64,000 nucleotides of DNA from a virus, in the IMG/VR virus record IMGVR_UViG_3300033183_000491, positions 175,551 to 239,550 of that record; one strand, 5' to 3'. Shown one piece after another: positions 34,033-41,029 of this stretch (position 1 is its first letter; the number at the start of each line of letters is the position of its first letter). The translations under genes and the position numbers were made by a program. The notes below the pieces were generated by a model. It was given only the letters and a program-made list of their open reading frames with translations, was not told the DNA's origin and made no database searches.

Positions 34033-34254
34033 ATGAATAATATTACTAAAGACCAATACCTCAGTCTTCTTCAAGGAGACTTTCCTTCATCACTCGACGA
34101 GGACCTCAAGATGGACATTCCTCAAGATGGTGCAATTCTTCTCGTCGAGGAAGATGGTCAATACTACTTTGATGGAATTGAACTTAATGAACTAAGCGAT
34201 GAGGAGATTGAGGAATCTAAAGGATACGGCAAGATTGTCTACATTAAGATCTAA
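34033..34254 (+). CDS. Small acidic early protein
   Basis: 73 residues, strongly acidic (DLKMDIPQDG, VEEDGQYYFDG, LSDEEIEES). No family recognised. It has its own promoter (P9) and is followed by P10, so it is a single-gene unit. Confidence 0.6.
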   Translation: MNNITKDQYLSLLQGDFPSSLDEDLKMDIPQDGAILLVEEDGQYYFDGIELNELSDEEIEESKGYGKIVYIKI

Positions 34255-34262
34255 TAAATAAA

Positions 34263-34291
34263 GTGTATATGTGGTTTAGGAGGTTTATAAT
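34263..34291 (+). promoter_or_regulatory. Early-type promoter P10
   Basis: GTGTAT 34263-34268, TATAAT 34286-34291, spacer 17, then AAACCATAAGGTCCATTTAA. Confidence 0.82.
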
Positions 34292-34338
34292 AAACCATAA
34301 GGTCCATTTAATAAACTTCTTCATCTAAGGGATATTAT

Positions 34339-34404
34339 TTTGAACAAAGTAAAAGCTCGCAAATCTATCCATTTGAACAAAGTAAAAGCTCGCAAATCTA
34401 TCCA
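34339..34404. repeat. Perfect 33-bp tandem duplication
   Basis: Copies at 34339-34371 and 34372-34404 are identical. Each begins TTTGAACAAAG, so the TTG start codon itself is duplicated. Being 33 bp, it keeps the frame and adds 11 residues. Confidence 0.92.
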
Positions 34405-34516
34405 AAAGCTACTTGACAAAGCTAAGAAAGCTCAGGCTTCTGGTAATCATAAAGAATCACTTCAACTTTTAGAAGATGCACATCAACTAAGCTTATGGAT
34501 TAAAGATAGAGGATAA
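34340..34516 (+). CDS. Small basic helical protein with duplicated N-terminus
   Basis: 58 residues from TTG 34340: NKVKARKSIHL then NKVKARKSIQK, followed by an amphipathic helix (LLDKAKKAQASG, LLEDAHQLSLW). The second TTG at 34373 could equally start a 47-residue protein; AAGGGATATTAT precedes the first. Probably nucleic-acid or ribosome binding from its charge; no family known. Confidence 0.55.
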   Translation: MNKVKARKSIHLNKVKARKSIQKLLDKAKKAQASGNHKESLQLLEDAHQLSLWIKDRG

Positions 34517-34524
34517 TCAATAAA

Positions 34525-34553
34525 GTGTAACTTTCAAACTTTATTGGTATAAT
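34525..34553 (+). promoter_or_regulatory. Early-type promoter P11
   Basis: GTGTAA 34525-34530, TATAAT 34548-34553, spacer 17; CCATAAGG extension absent. Drives paralogue 2. Confidence 0.75.
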
Positions 34554-34586
34554 AACTCATCACCCCTTAAATAAAAGGACAACGCA

Positions 34587-35219
34587 ATGACTAACTCAAA
34601 CATTCAATCAGACAATCAAAACGAGGAGATCAACATGTCAACAATTCAAACACTTTTTCAAGAATATCTATCTGATGGCGGCAAACCACAGGTCACATCC
34701 TTTAGGGTTCACATCGAGGCTCTCATCAAGAAAGAGATTAAACCACTTTGTGGAAGATCCGGAAAGTCTGTTGGTGATAATGATTGGAGGACTCAACTCA
34801 TTGAACGCTTCAAGGGACGAGGAGCAAAATGGCAATTTGTCTCTCTCGAAGAGATTGCTCCCACTCTTGATCGGTTTGACACAGAAGGGGTTGATACAGA
34901 AGATTACAGACAATGGACTCAATCTCAAGGAAAAGCTTGGATTAGGTTTATGGCTCCCCGATTAAATAATGGAGTTAAGTCTGCTGCTTTTACAGTTCAC
35001 ACTCTTGGTTCAACAATCTATCAGCCACACCAGGTCCATTACATTGAGCTTGATAGATTGGATGAAGTTATTACACCACTTGATTCAACACCACATGCAT
35101 TAAAACTCGAGGAATCTATTCAACCAGATGAAGATCAGATGACAGACATTCAGACTGAGCTTGGACAAGAGGTTTATCCGGCTGAAATGGATTGTCTAGA
35201 TGATGATCTAGGTCTATAA
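34587..35219 (+). CDS. Unknown early protein, GRGAKW family, paralogue 2
   Basis: 210 residues, closest to paralogue 1 (identical blocks include KWQFVSLEEIAPTLD, QSQGKAWIR and F-T-V-H-T-L-G-S-T-I). A 16-residue N-terminal extension precedes a second ATG at 34635 (MSTIQTLFQEYLSDGG) that matches the start of paralogue 1 and is preceded by GAGGAG, so the shorter form of 194 residues may be the real or an additional product. Confidence 0.8.
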   Translation: MTNSNIQSDNQNEEINMSTIQTLFQEYLSDGGKPQVTSFRVHIEALIKKEIKPLCGRSGKSVGDNDWRTQLIERFKGRGAKWQFVSLEEIAPTLDRFDTEGVDTEDYRQWTQSQGKAWIRFMAPRLNNGVKSAAFTVHTLGSTIYQPHQVHYIELDRLDEVITPLDSTPHALKLEESIQPDEDQMTDIQTELGQEVYPAEMDCLDDDLGL

Positions 35220-35308
35220 AGGACTTGGGGATAATCTTCTAATCTCTTTAACTCTTCACCCTCAAAGATGACTTGATGTTGCCACCCTTGGCAGCGTCAA
35301 CTCGATAA

Positions 35309-35337
35309 GTGTATATTTTCTCAACATTGAGTATAAT
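35309..35337 (+). promoter_or_regulatory. Early-type promoter P12
   Basis: GTGTAT 35309-35314, TATAAT 35332-35337, spacer 17, followed by ATATTATAAGGCATTT, a variant extension shared with P14. Confidence 0.8.
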
Positions 35338-35402
35338 ATATTATAAGGCATTTACCTTTAACATTCAATCAAAACATTCAGTCAATCGATAAGGAGAATA
35401 AT

Positions 35403-35693
35403 ATGTCAAGTAAAAACATGATCGAGGTACAATGGGAGTTTGACATCGTCACAGACGAAGAGCTTCAGCGACGACTTGGATTAACAGAAGGAGAGGTTTA
35501 CGAGATCATCGATGAAGATGATGGTGCGGAGAGGTTGAACATGATGTGTGCCCAAGAGATGGAAGTTCCGGTTTACATTAACCTTGATCTTTTCTTTGAT
35601 GATCCAAGATCAGTTGACGAAGACGAGATTACAGAAACTCTTTCAGATGAATATGGTTGGTTGGTCGATAGCTGGGAGTGGTCAAACGATTAA
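35403..35693 (+). CDS. Acidic early protein
   Basis: 96 residues, very acidic (EIIDEDDGAE, FFDDPRSVDEDEITE) and rich in Trp (four), ending WLVDSWEWSND. DNA-mimic-like charge, but no family recognised. AAGGAG precedes the ATG by 8 bases. Confidence 0.6.
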   Translation: MSSKNMIEVQWEFDIVTDEELQRRLGLTEGEVYEIIDEDDGAERLNMMCAQEMEVPVYINLDLFFDDPRSVDEDEITETLSDEYGWLVDSWEWSND

Positions 35694-35713
35694 TCATTCT
35701 TATATTATCAAAT

Positions 35714-35742
35714 GTGTATATAAGATTATGTCTGTTTATAAT
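35714..35742 (+). promoter_or_regulatory. Early-type promoter P13
   Basis: GTGTAT 35714-35719, TATAAT 35737-35742, spacer 17, then AAACCATAAGGTCCATTTAA. Confidence 0.82.
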
Positions 35743-35800
35743 AAACCATAAGGTCCATTTAATCTATCCAATAACCTTTAAAAGAGAAAACAGAGATCAA

Positions 35801-36031
35801 ATGAGTGATTCTAAATATCTTAATATCTATAATGAGTGGAAGACCAGAGCAATTAAGGAAGGATTCACATTCAATCAGTTTTGGGAACATTATAATCTTT
35901 ACATTGACCCGATGAATGCACAGCCTGAAGAATGTGCAATTGCTGCCAAACTTTCTTATAGATCACTTATTGAGACAAGAAATGCAGAAACACAATTAAA
36001 CAGACAGTTGGAGACAGCACAATGGATCTAA
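35801..36031 (+). CDS. Small helical early protein
   Basis: 76 residues from ATG 35801 (MSDSKYLNIYNEWKTRAIKE). The longer open frame from 35678 runs through promoter P13, so the later start is preferred. Helical, with an AIKEGFTFNQFWEHYNLYID segment. Unknown function. Confidence 0.6.
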   Translation: MSDSKYLNIYNEWKTRAIKEGFTFNQFWEHYNLYIDPMNAQPEECAIAAKLSYRSLIETRNAETQLNRQLETAQWI

Positions 36032-36252
36032 TCAAATATCTTAAAGAGTTTTTATATGGAGTTGCTGCAGTTTCTGTTGTCTTTGCTTCAGCAGTCATTG
36101 CTTTAACAATCTTTATGTTCCCATTCATATTCTGTGCACTTGTTGAATACGAGACAGGAATGACTTGGCTTGGAATAACTTTTATCTTGCCGTCATATGC
36201 ATGCATGTATGTTATCGCACGACACTTTAATCTAATCGAATTCGAAGACTAA
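36022..36252 (+). CDS. Two-TM early membrane protein
   Basis: 76 residues with TM helices at about 13-40 and 48-66 and short charged ends (C-terminus NLIEFED). Overlaps the preceding gene by 10 bp, so translation is coupled. Unknown function. Confidence 0.6.
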   Translation: MDLIKYLKEFLYGVAAVSVVFASAVIALTIFMFPFIFCALVEYETGMTWLGITFILPSYACMYVIARHFNLIEFED

Positions 36253-36275
36253 TCAAATCACAAACGAGGTTCTAA

Positions 36276-36572
36276 ATGAATGATCAAGACATCACCTTTA
36301 AAACAAACTCTGATGGATCAATCCTTGCTTGGCCAGCTCCAACAGGTCCGGCAACAGAAGTTAATCGGCCTCTTGAAGAAAGATTACAATATTATTCAGC
36401 AACTCACACACTCAAAGTCGATCACAGTTTATTTGTCCCGAAGAAAGAAACTGTCGAACTAATCTTAGAAGCTTGGGATGAAGCTCAATGTAATCTCGTT
36501 GTCGATGAAGATTCTTATTATGAATATCCTATCGATCCTTCTTGGACTTACTCCGACATTTATTCATATTAA
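36276..36572 (+). CDS. Unknown early protein
   Basis: 98 residues (MNDQDITFKTNSDGSILAWP start), mixed alpha/beta, with a Tyr/Asp-rich C-terminus (DSYYEYPIDPSWTYSDIYSY). ACGAGG precedes the ATG. Co-transcribed with the membrane-protein genes on each side. Confidence 0.6.
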   Translation: MNDQDITFKTNSDGSILAWPAPTGPATEVNRPLEERLQYYSATHTLKVDHSLFVPKKETVELILEAWDEAQCNLVVDEDSYYEYPIDPSWTYSDIYSY

Positions 36573-36594
36573 TAAATAACACGAGGTATATAAC

Positions 36595-36771
36595 ATGTTA
36601 TCACCGCTTGAATTTGAATTTTGGCAAGCAGCTATTCCTCCTATTTGTATGTTGACAATCCCGATCATGATTACGTCTGGAGCTTCTGTTTGGAGAGCTT
36701 TTCTTACTTCATCAGTTGTTTATCTTATTATTGTTCTAGTTGTTGCTTGCGACATCCAATCTTTTAACTAA
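36595..36771 (+). CDS. Two-TM membrane microprotein
   Basis: 58 residues: MLSPLEFEFWQAAIPPICML..., TM helices about 12-28 and 38-52 separated by a short S-V-W-R turn. ACGAGG lies 9 bases upstream. The layout (short acidic start, TM, polar turn, TM) recurs at 43298 and 45558. Confidence 0.55.
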   Translation: MLSPLEFEFWQAAIPPICMLTIPIMITSGASVWRAFLTSSVVYLIIVLVVACDIQSFN

Positions 36772-36789
36772 CTTTTAGTTGTTTTGCCC

Positions 36790-36861
36790 CTCACACGTCT
36801 CGTCTCATCATCAGGGCTTCTGGAAACGATTTGAACTACTTTCCGCGAGATCTTTTTCTAG
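36790..36861 (+). repeat. Intergenic element, copy A
   Basis: Core ACGATTTGAACTACTTTCCG then CGAGATCT at 36826-36853, preceded by CACAC...TCATCATCAGGGCTTCTG as in copy B. Lies just after a gene and before a promoter, like its siblings. Confidence 0.6.
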
Positions 36862-36928
36862 TTTTTTTCTTCTACTTTTTTTGTGATTCATTTCTTATTA
36901 AGATTGAGAATCACAGATAATCTATAAT

Positions 36929-36957
36929 GTGTATATTTCCTCAATGTTGAGTATAAT
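36929..36957 (+). promoter_or_regulatory. Early-type promoter P14
   Basis: GTGTAT 36929-36934, TATAAT 36952-36957, spacer 17, then ATATCATAAGGCATTT. Confidence 0.8.
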
Positions 36958-37005
36958 ATATCATAAGGCATTTGAATTTACAACTTAATCTTTAAAAGGA
37001 TAATA

Positions 37006-37170
37006 ATGAAAGCTTCAACTATTTACAATATTTCTTCAACAATTTGTTTTATTCTTTCTCTTTACTTCTTTTATCAGGTCTCGCCTTTATATGCTCTCAT
37101 CATGTCAATCATTCTCCTCGCCTCAGAAGTTATGGTTTGTTATAAAACTCAAAATGTGTATTTAGATTAA
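37006..37170 (+). CDS. Two-TM membrane microprotein
   Basis: 54 residues, MKASTIYNISSTICFILSLY..., TM helices about 8-25 and 30-46. AAAAGGA is 6 bases before the ATG. The last codons overlap the -35 of P15. Confidence 0.55.
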   Translation: MKASTIYNISSTICFILSLYFFYQVSPLYALIMSIILLASEVMVCYKTQNVYLD

Positions 37171-37184
37171 CTCTGTTTTATAAT
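37156..37184 (+). promoter_or_regulatory. Early-type promoter P15
   Basis: GTGTAT 37156-37161 (inside the preceding gene), TATAAT 37179-37184, spacer 17. Confidence 0.75.
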
Positions 37185-37248
37185 ATTATATCAATCCATT
37201 AAAACCTATTAACCAACACCAAAACATTAAACAGAAAGAAAACTGCTT

Positions 37249-37617
37249 ATGTCTATCAATATCAATAATAATCCTCAAAGATATTTCTCCATTGATTACA
37301 GATCTTGTCCTTCAGGTGTTGGAACAATCATTGATCCAGATGGTCAAACTCTTGTTACTTCTCCAGATTCAGGCCCAGAAACAATTGAGGAAGCTTACAA
37401 TATCTTTGGTGATTATTACAACTTTGTCATCCACATCAACAAAAGCTTCGGTGAAGATCCCCAATCAGCTCATAAAGATCTCCAAAAGGTTTTAACTAAG
37501 TCTAATATTTCTCATGTTCACGATTTAGAACTCGCTTATGAATATCCTGATAAACACACTAACGGATTCTTTGAAACTAATACTTGGTCTTCTATCATCA
37601 ACAATATGATTAACTGA
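37249..37617 (+). CDS. Unknown early protein
   Basis: 122 residues (MSININNNPQRYFSIDYRSC start). The GTIIDPDGQTLVTS region and a later helix ETIEEAYNIFGDYYNFVIHI suggest a compact alpha/beta fold. GAAAGAAAAC is the likely ribosome site. No family recognised. Confidence 0.6.
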   Translation: MSININNNPQRYFSIDYRSCPSGVGTIIDPDGQTLVTSPDSGPETIEEAYNIFGDYYNFVIHINKSFGEDPQSAHKDLQKVLTKSNISHVHDLELAYEYPDKHTNGFFETNTWSSIINNMIN

Positions 37618-37632
37618 AAGGGGTATTACACC

Positions 37633-37725
37633 ATGCACATTTCAGAACTATCTAATAGTGAACTCATTACAGCTTGCGCTATTTCTATGTTTTTTCTCTG
37701 GTATCTCATCAGAGCTCTTGAATAA
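37633..37725 (+). CDS. Membrane microprotein, LWYLIRALE family, copy 1
   Basis: 30 residues, MHISELSNSELITACAISMF then FLWYLIRALE. The last ten residues closely match those of the 28-residue protein at 41688-41774 (M-L-W-Y-L-I-R-A-L-E). One TM helix. AAAGGGG is 7 bases upstream; 15 bp after the preceding gene. Confidence 0.6.
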   Translation: MHISELSNSELITACAISMFFLWYLIRALE

Positions 37726-37775
37726 ATCTTACTTGACCTACACACCCCATCGCATCATCATGAGTTCTAGATCTG

Positions 37776-37810
37776 ACGATTTTAACTACTTTTCCGTAGA
37801 TCTCGAGTCA
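37776..37810 (+). repeat. Intergenic element, copy B
   Basis: ACGATTTTAACTACTTTTCC followed by GTAGATCTCGAGTCA and an A run. Shares 18 bp (CCGTAGATCTCGAGTCAA) with copy D. The wider similarity to copy A begins at about 37741. Confidence 0.65.
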
Positions 37811-37833
37811 AAAAAAGTTTTATATATTTTTTA

Positions 37834-37862
37834 GTGTAAATATGAAATATTAGAGTTATAAT
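37834..37862 (+). promoter_or_regulatory. Early-type promoter P16
   Basis: GTGTAA 37834-37839, TATAAT 37857-37862, spacer 17, then AAACCATAATCC. Confidence 0.78.
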
Positions 37863-37919
37863 AAACCATAATCCAATATATCAATCAAACAATCTCTCAA
37901 TCTAAATAAAGGATTCAAA

Positions 37920-38249
37920 ATGGATAACAATAAACAAACAGCTGCAGAAATCTTGTTCGATACAATCAAATCTTTTTCTCATCTCAATCAAATCACTCAA
38001 TTCGCCCTTGGTCAAGGATGGGATCCAGATTTTGTTGAAGACGAAGATTCAGAAACATACTCTACAAATATGGAACTAGAAGTTCTTATGTCTGAAATTG
38101 ATGGGGCTCGTCACATCGCAAATCTATCTCGAAGACCTTCTCGACAACTCAAAATCTTACTGATCGATAAATATAATGTGGTTGCTGATACCATTCACAA
38201 CACAATCTATTCAGACGATTCTTGTCCTTCTCACACCATCAAATACTAA
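37920..38249 (+). CDS. Unknown early protein
   Basis: 109 residues, mostly helical (AAEILFDTIKSFSHLNQITQ start region) with an acidic middle (DPDFVEDEDSETYS). No family recognised. AAAGGA lies 8 bases before the ATG. Single-gene unit between P16 and P17. Confidence 0.6.
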   Translation: MDNNKQTAAEILFDTIKSFSHLNQITQFALGQGWDPDFVEDEDSETYSTNMELEVLMSEIDGARHIANLSRRPSRQLKILLIDKYNVVADTIHNTIYSDDSCPSHTIKY

Positions 38250-38294
38250 TCACAATGACTCGATTAACATACCTATCGGGTCATCAACTCGGAT

Positions 38295-38323
38295 GTGTAA
38301 ATAAGATATCTCTTGATTATAAT
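38295..38323 (+). promoter_or_regulatory. Early-type promoter P17
   Basis: GTGTAA 38295-38300, TATAAT 38318-38323, spacer 17. CATCAACTC lies about 10 bp before the -35. Confidence 0.77.
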
Positions 38324-38358
38324 ATAACATAATCACCTTCAATCACAAAGGATTCACA

Positions 38359-38724
38359 TTGAACAATCAAATCACTCTAAGTCAATGGAATACATTAATC
38401 AACACAATCAAAGAATCTCCCTCAACAAAAGCTGAACATCCAGAAGTTCTCTACATCCAAGAAGAATCTTTCGGCCAAAACACTCGTCATTCAGTCTACG
38501 ATAACTTTGATCGCCACTATATTCCAGGTCTTGATCTCGTTATATCTCCAAACTCAAACATAGGAACACTCACTGTTTATAACGGCTCAGAACAAGCTAG
38601 AGCTCCTATCTCTTTCGATGATGCTCTCCAGATTGCTCAAAACTTCTTCAACGAATATGGAGGACATATGGCTGAACAGATTGTTTGCGACTGGGTCATG
38701 GATGGTAACGACTCGGTCTTTTAA
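38359..38724 (+). CDS. Unknown early protein, TTG start
   Basis: 121 residues from TTG 38359 (AAAGGA 7 bases upstream; no ATG nearby). MNNQITLSQWNTLINTIKES start; a beta-rich centre (DLVISPNSNIGTLTVYNGSE) and a helix, then C-D-W-V-M-D-G-N-D-S-V-F at the end. No family recognised. Confidence 0.6.
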   Translation: MNNQITLSQWNTLINTIKESPSTKAEHPEVLYIQEESFGQNTRHSVYDNFDRHYIPGLDLVISPNSNIGTLTVYNGSEQARAPISFDDALQIAQNFFNEYGGHMAEQIVCDWVMDGNDSVF

Positions 38725-38750
38725 CAAAGTTTCTCTACGAATCATTATAA

Positions 38751-38784
38751 AACTTTTTATCTACTCTTCCGTAGATCTTATTCT
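38751..38784 (+). repeat. Intergenic element, copy C
   Basis: AACTTTTTATCTACTCTTCC then GTAGATCTTATTCT. Copies B, C and D share CCGTAGATCT. Here it lies between two genes with no promoter in between. Confidence 0.55.
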
Positions 38785-38817
38785 AAAAAATATTCTCCCA
38801 AAAAGGACTCTCGCAAA

Positions 38818-39147
38818 ATGAGCATTCTAAATAACGAAGTTACAACTCTACGACAAATCAAAAACGGTACTAGAGCTTTCCACTGCCTTCGCACTAACTC
38901 AATCTACACGTCTCATTCAAACGGATATGTTCGAAGAGAAGTTAATGCTTATACAAAGCAAAGAAAACAATATCAGCTCAATCCTAAGAAAAGCATCAAA
39001 AGATTCTACACAGTAAACGAAACCACTCAAAGTTATAACACTACAACACGAATCATGGTTATGAATGAATCAGATCGATTGGCTATTATCGAAAGACTCG
39101 CTGAAAAATATGAAGGCTATCGTGGCAATTCAAGTTATAGAGGTTAA
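38818..39147 (+). CDS. Basic early protein, KNGT/NGYVRR type
   Basis: 109 residues, basic. V-T-T-L-R-Q-I-K-N-G-T-R-A-F and IYTSHSNGYVRREV recur in the 131-residue product at 51367-51762 (NGT-x-x-F, YTAHRNGTVNRVI), so the two are distant paralogues. Probably a compact beta domain binding nucleic acid; no known family. Confidence 0.6.
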   Translation: MSILNNEVTTLRQIKNGTRAFHCLRTNSIYTSHSNGYVRREVNAYTKQRKQYQLNPKKSIKRFYTVNETTQSYNTTTRIMVMNESDRLAIIERLAEKYEGYRGNSSYRG

Positions 39148-39196
39148 ACTCTTACTTGGTATGCATACCCTTTGGATCATATAGATTTTCATTACA

Positions 39197-39232
39197 AAGC
39201 TTTTTGACTGCTCGCCCGTAGATCTCGAGTCA
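39197..39232 (+). repeat. Intergenic element, copy D
   Basis: AAGCTTTTTGACTGCTCGCC then CGTAGATCTCGAGTCA, followed by an A run. Like copy B it is preceded, about 50 bp earlier, by CTTACTTG. Confidence 0.65.
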
Positions 39233-39263
39233 ATAAAAAAATATCTTAAATCTAAGACGAGAC

Positions 39264-39286
39264 AGAGGCAAAATCGCGTCGCCTCT
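39264..39286. other. Hairpin at a strand-composition switch
   Basis: AGAGGC (39264-39269) and GCCTCT (39281-39286) around an 11-nt loop. To the left the plus strand is C-rich and G-poor; to the right (to about 40100) it is G-rich and C-poor. The 39148-39434 gap holds otherwise only copy D and a weak promoter. Confidence 0.5.
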
Positions 39287-39382
39287 AGAGTAGTGTAAGA
39301 AAAGAATGACGAGAATGGCGTCAGTAATGTTTTTATTTGTAGTATGATAGTTTCCTTAGAAAACGTGAAAAGTTAAAAACTG

Positions 39383-39412
39383 GTGTATTTTAAGCCACTT
39401 GAGAAGTATATT
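39383..39412 (+). promoter_or_regulatory. Weak early-type promoter (18-bp spacer)
   Basis: GTGTAT 39383-39388 and TATATT 39407-39412, spacer 18, no CCATAAGG. A degenerate relative of the early promoters, in front of the pentapeptide-repeat gene. Confidence 0.4.
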
Positions 39413-39434
39413 TGAGAGAGGGAGAGAATAGAAG

Positions 39435-40061
39435 ATGTATATGAGGTGTGAAAACATGAATTTTACGCAGAAGATGTTTGACGAGTTAGATATATGTGAT
39501 TTGAATTATGCGAAGTTTATAGGTTGTGATTTTAAGGGATTGAAGATTGAGTTAGGAGATGTTTATTTATCTGCGATGACGTTTGAGAATTGTGATATGA
39601 GGGAGTGTGTATTGCAGATGAATGTGGCGAATTTATCGTTTAGTGGTTGTGATTTGAGTGGGAGTAGGTTTGAAGATTCTGGTGTGATGGTTATGTATTT
39701 TGAAGAAGCAAATTGTGAGGGAGTGGATTTTAGGGGGATAGATTATGATTTAGAAGAAGCTTTGGGAGAGTGTTTGAATGGATATAATCATGATCCGCGT
39801 GTGTTGTTTAATGGAGCGAATTTGAGGGGAGCGTTGTTTGATGGATTGAGATTGAATCATGGACAGTTTGAGGGAGCTGATTTGGAAGGGGCTAGTTTTA
39901 GGGGGTGTGATTTGAGTTCTGTTGAGCCTTTGGAGTATGAGCAAGAAAATACATATTTTGATTATTCTGCTGGCACAAGTTTTTTCTTTGCGAGTGTGAA
40001 GGGGGTGGATTTTGAGGGAGCAAATTTGGAGGGAGTGTTGGGATTGGAAGAAGAAATTTGA
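39435..40061 (+). CDS. Pentapeptide-repeat protein
   Basis: 208 residues made largely of A(D/N)LxG-type repeats: DLNYAKFIGCDFKG, LSFSGCDLSGSRFED, VLFNGANLRGALFDG, GQFEGADLEGASFRGCDLSS, VDFEGANLEGVLG. These fold into a right-handed beta helix; relatives such as Qnr/MfpA mimic DNA and bind gyrase. GAGAGAATAG precedes the ATG; ATGs at 39441 and 39456 are alternatives. The plus strand is strikingly poor in C, with TTG, GAG and GGG codons, unlike any neighbour. Confidence 0.85.
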   Translation: MYMRCENMNFTQKMFDELDICDLNYAKFIGCDFKGLKIELGDVYLSAMTFENCDMRECVLQMNVANLSFSGCDLSGSRFEDSGVMVMYFEEANCEGVDFRGIDYDLEEALGECLNGYNHDPRVLFNGANLRGALFDGLRLNHGQFEGADLEGASFRGCDLSSVEPLEYEQENTYFDYSAGTSFFFASVKGVDFEGANLEGVLGLEEEI

Positions 40062-40091
40062 GTGTAAATAGGATTGGTTTGAGGGAATAAT
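40062..40091 (+). promoter_or_regulatory. Early-type promoter P18 (variant)
   Basis: GTGTAA 40062-40067, AATAAT 40086-40091, spacer 18, followed by ATATTATAAGG as at P12. The -35 directly abuts the stop codon of the pentapeptide gene. Confidence 0.55.
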
Positions 40092-40148
40092 ATATTATAA
40101 GGTTTATTTGATTATTTATTGATTTGTTTTGGATTGGGAGAGATCAGC

Positions 40149-40430
40149 ATGAAATATATTAAGAATCTAAGAAATATTGAAGTGGCTAAAACGTGGGGAA
40201 ACTTAAGTCCATCGCATATGTATGAAGAGTGTATCTCTTATGAGAATCATGAAGGAACATTTAAGGTATATTCAGATGGGACTGTTTATTCATATAGATT
40301 ATTGATTGGAGAAGTTAAAAACTCTGAATGGATAGTATATGATTATACAGCACCCGGAAAAAGGTTTTATTCTAATACAACTTCAAGACATGTCGGGTTA
40401 TTAAAAAAATGGGCATCAAGAATTGTTTAA
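40149..40430 (+). CDS. Unknown early protein
   Basis: 93 residues from ATG 40149, chosen for GGGAGAG 6 bases upstream over an in-frame ATG at 40119. MKYIKNLRNIEVAKTWGNLS start; GTFKVYSDGTVYSYRLL is a clear beta hairpin with a 'YSDG-T-V-Y' turn. No family recognised. Confidence 0.55.
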   Translation: MKYIKNLRNIEVAKTWGNLSPSHMYEECISYENHEGTFKVYSDGTVYSYRLLIGEVKNSEWIVYDYTAPGKRFYSNTTSRHVGLLKKWASRIV

Positions 40431-40459
40431 GTGTATATAATCTATAAATAAAGCATAAT
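40431..40459 (+). promoter_or_regulatory. Early-type promoter P19
   Basis: GTGTAT 40431-40436, CATAAT 40454-40459, spacer 17, abutting the preceding stop. Confidence 0.65.
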
Positions 40460-40501
40460 ACTTCACAAGGTATATTTAAATAACTCGTCAAAAAGGAAAC
40501 A

Positions 40502-40714
40502 ATGAAAATGACCAAATATTTCTTGAGAGGATTAGATGATGACGTTGGAGCTCTTTCATTGGTGATGGGGACTCAAATGGCATGTGCTGGTTTGGTAATC
40601 CCGAGTGAGTTAGGGATGAATCCTAATTCTGTTTGGGTAGGGATATCATCATTAAGTTTGTTTGTATTGACTATTTATGTTATTGGCTTTATGGTAGAGA
40701 AGAAAAAGCTATGA
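40502..40714 (+). CDS. Two-TM early membrane protein
   Basis: 70 residues. An N-terminal charged part (KYFLRGLDDDVG), TM1 about 17-35 and TM2 about 45-64, basic end EKKKL. Its stop overlaps the next start (ATGA). Confidence 0.55.
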   Translation: MKMTKYFLRGLDDDVGALSLVMGTQMACAGLVIPSELGMNPNSVWVGISSLSLFVLTIYVIGFMVEKKKL

Positions 40715-40959
40715 ATAAGGAAACGGTTATAATGAGAACAATGTTAGACAAGATTTTTAATATTGAAGTTGAAGGTGATATCTTAAAGAAGCTTCCAGCA
40801 TGTTTTAAGTATGATAATAAAAGATGGGATTATACTATTAAGTCTGAAGATAGAGATCATGCAAAATCTTTTGCTTTGAAACTTCAATCAACAAAAACTT
40901 TTGAAGTCATTTATCTTGAGAAGAGTGATTGTTGGCTAGTAAGATTTATTAGACATTAA
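40711..40959 (+). CDS. Unknown small early protein
   Basis: 82 residues from ATG 40711, coupled by ATGA overlap to the membrane-protein gene; an in-frame start at 40633 lies inside that gene. MNKETVIMRTMLDKIFNIEV start, mixed alpha/beta, basic. No family recognised. Confidence 0.5.
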   Translation: MNKETVIMRTMLDKIFNIEVEGDILKKLPACFKYDNKRWDYTIKSEDRDHAKSFALKLQSTKTFEVIYLEKSDCWLVRFIRH

Positions 40960-40968
40960 GATATAAAT

Positions 40969-40997
40969 GTGTATTTAGAAAACTTTGGTATTATAAT
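40969..40997 (+). promoter_or_regulatory. Early-type promoter P20
   Basis: GTGTAT 40969-40974, TATAAT 40992-40997, spacer 17, then AAACCATACCCC. Confidence 0.78.
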
Positions 40998-41029
40998 AAA
41001 CCATACCCCATATTAAAAAGGACTTTCCA

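Noticed and set aside
35678-35800. A 41-residue N-terminal extension of the gene at 35801
   Set aside because: It would be transcribed only from upstream of P13 and lies across that promoter; the ATG at 35801 has a better context.
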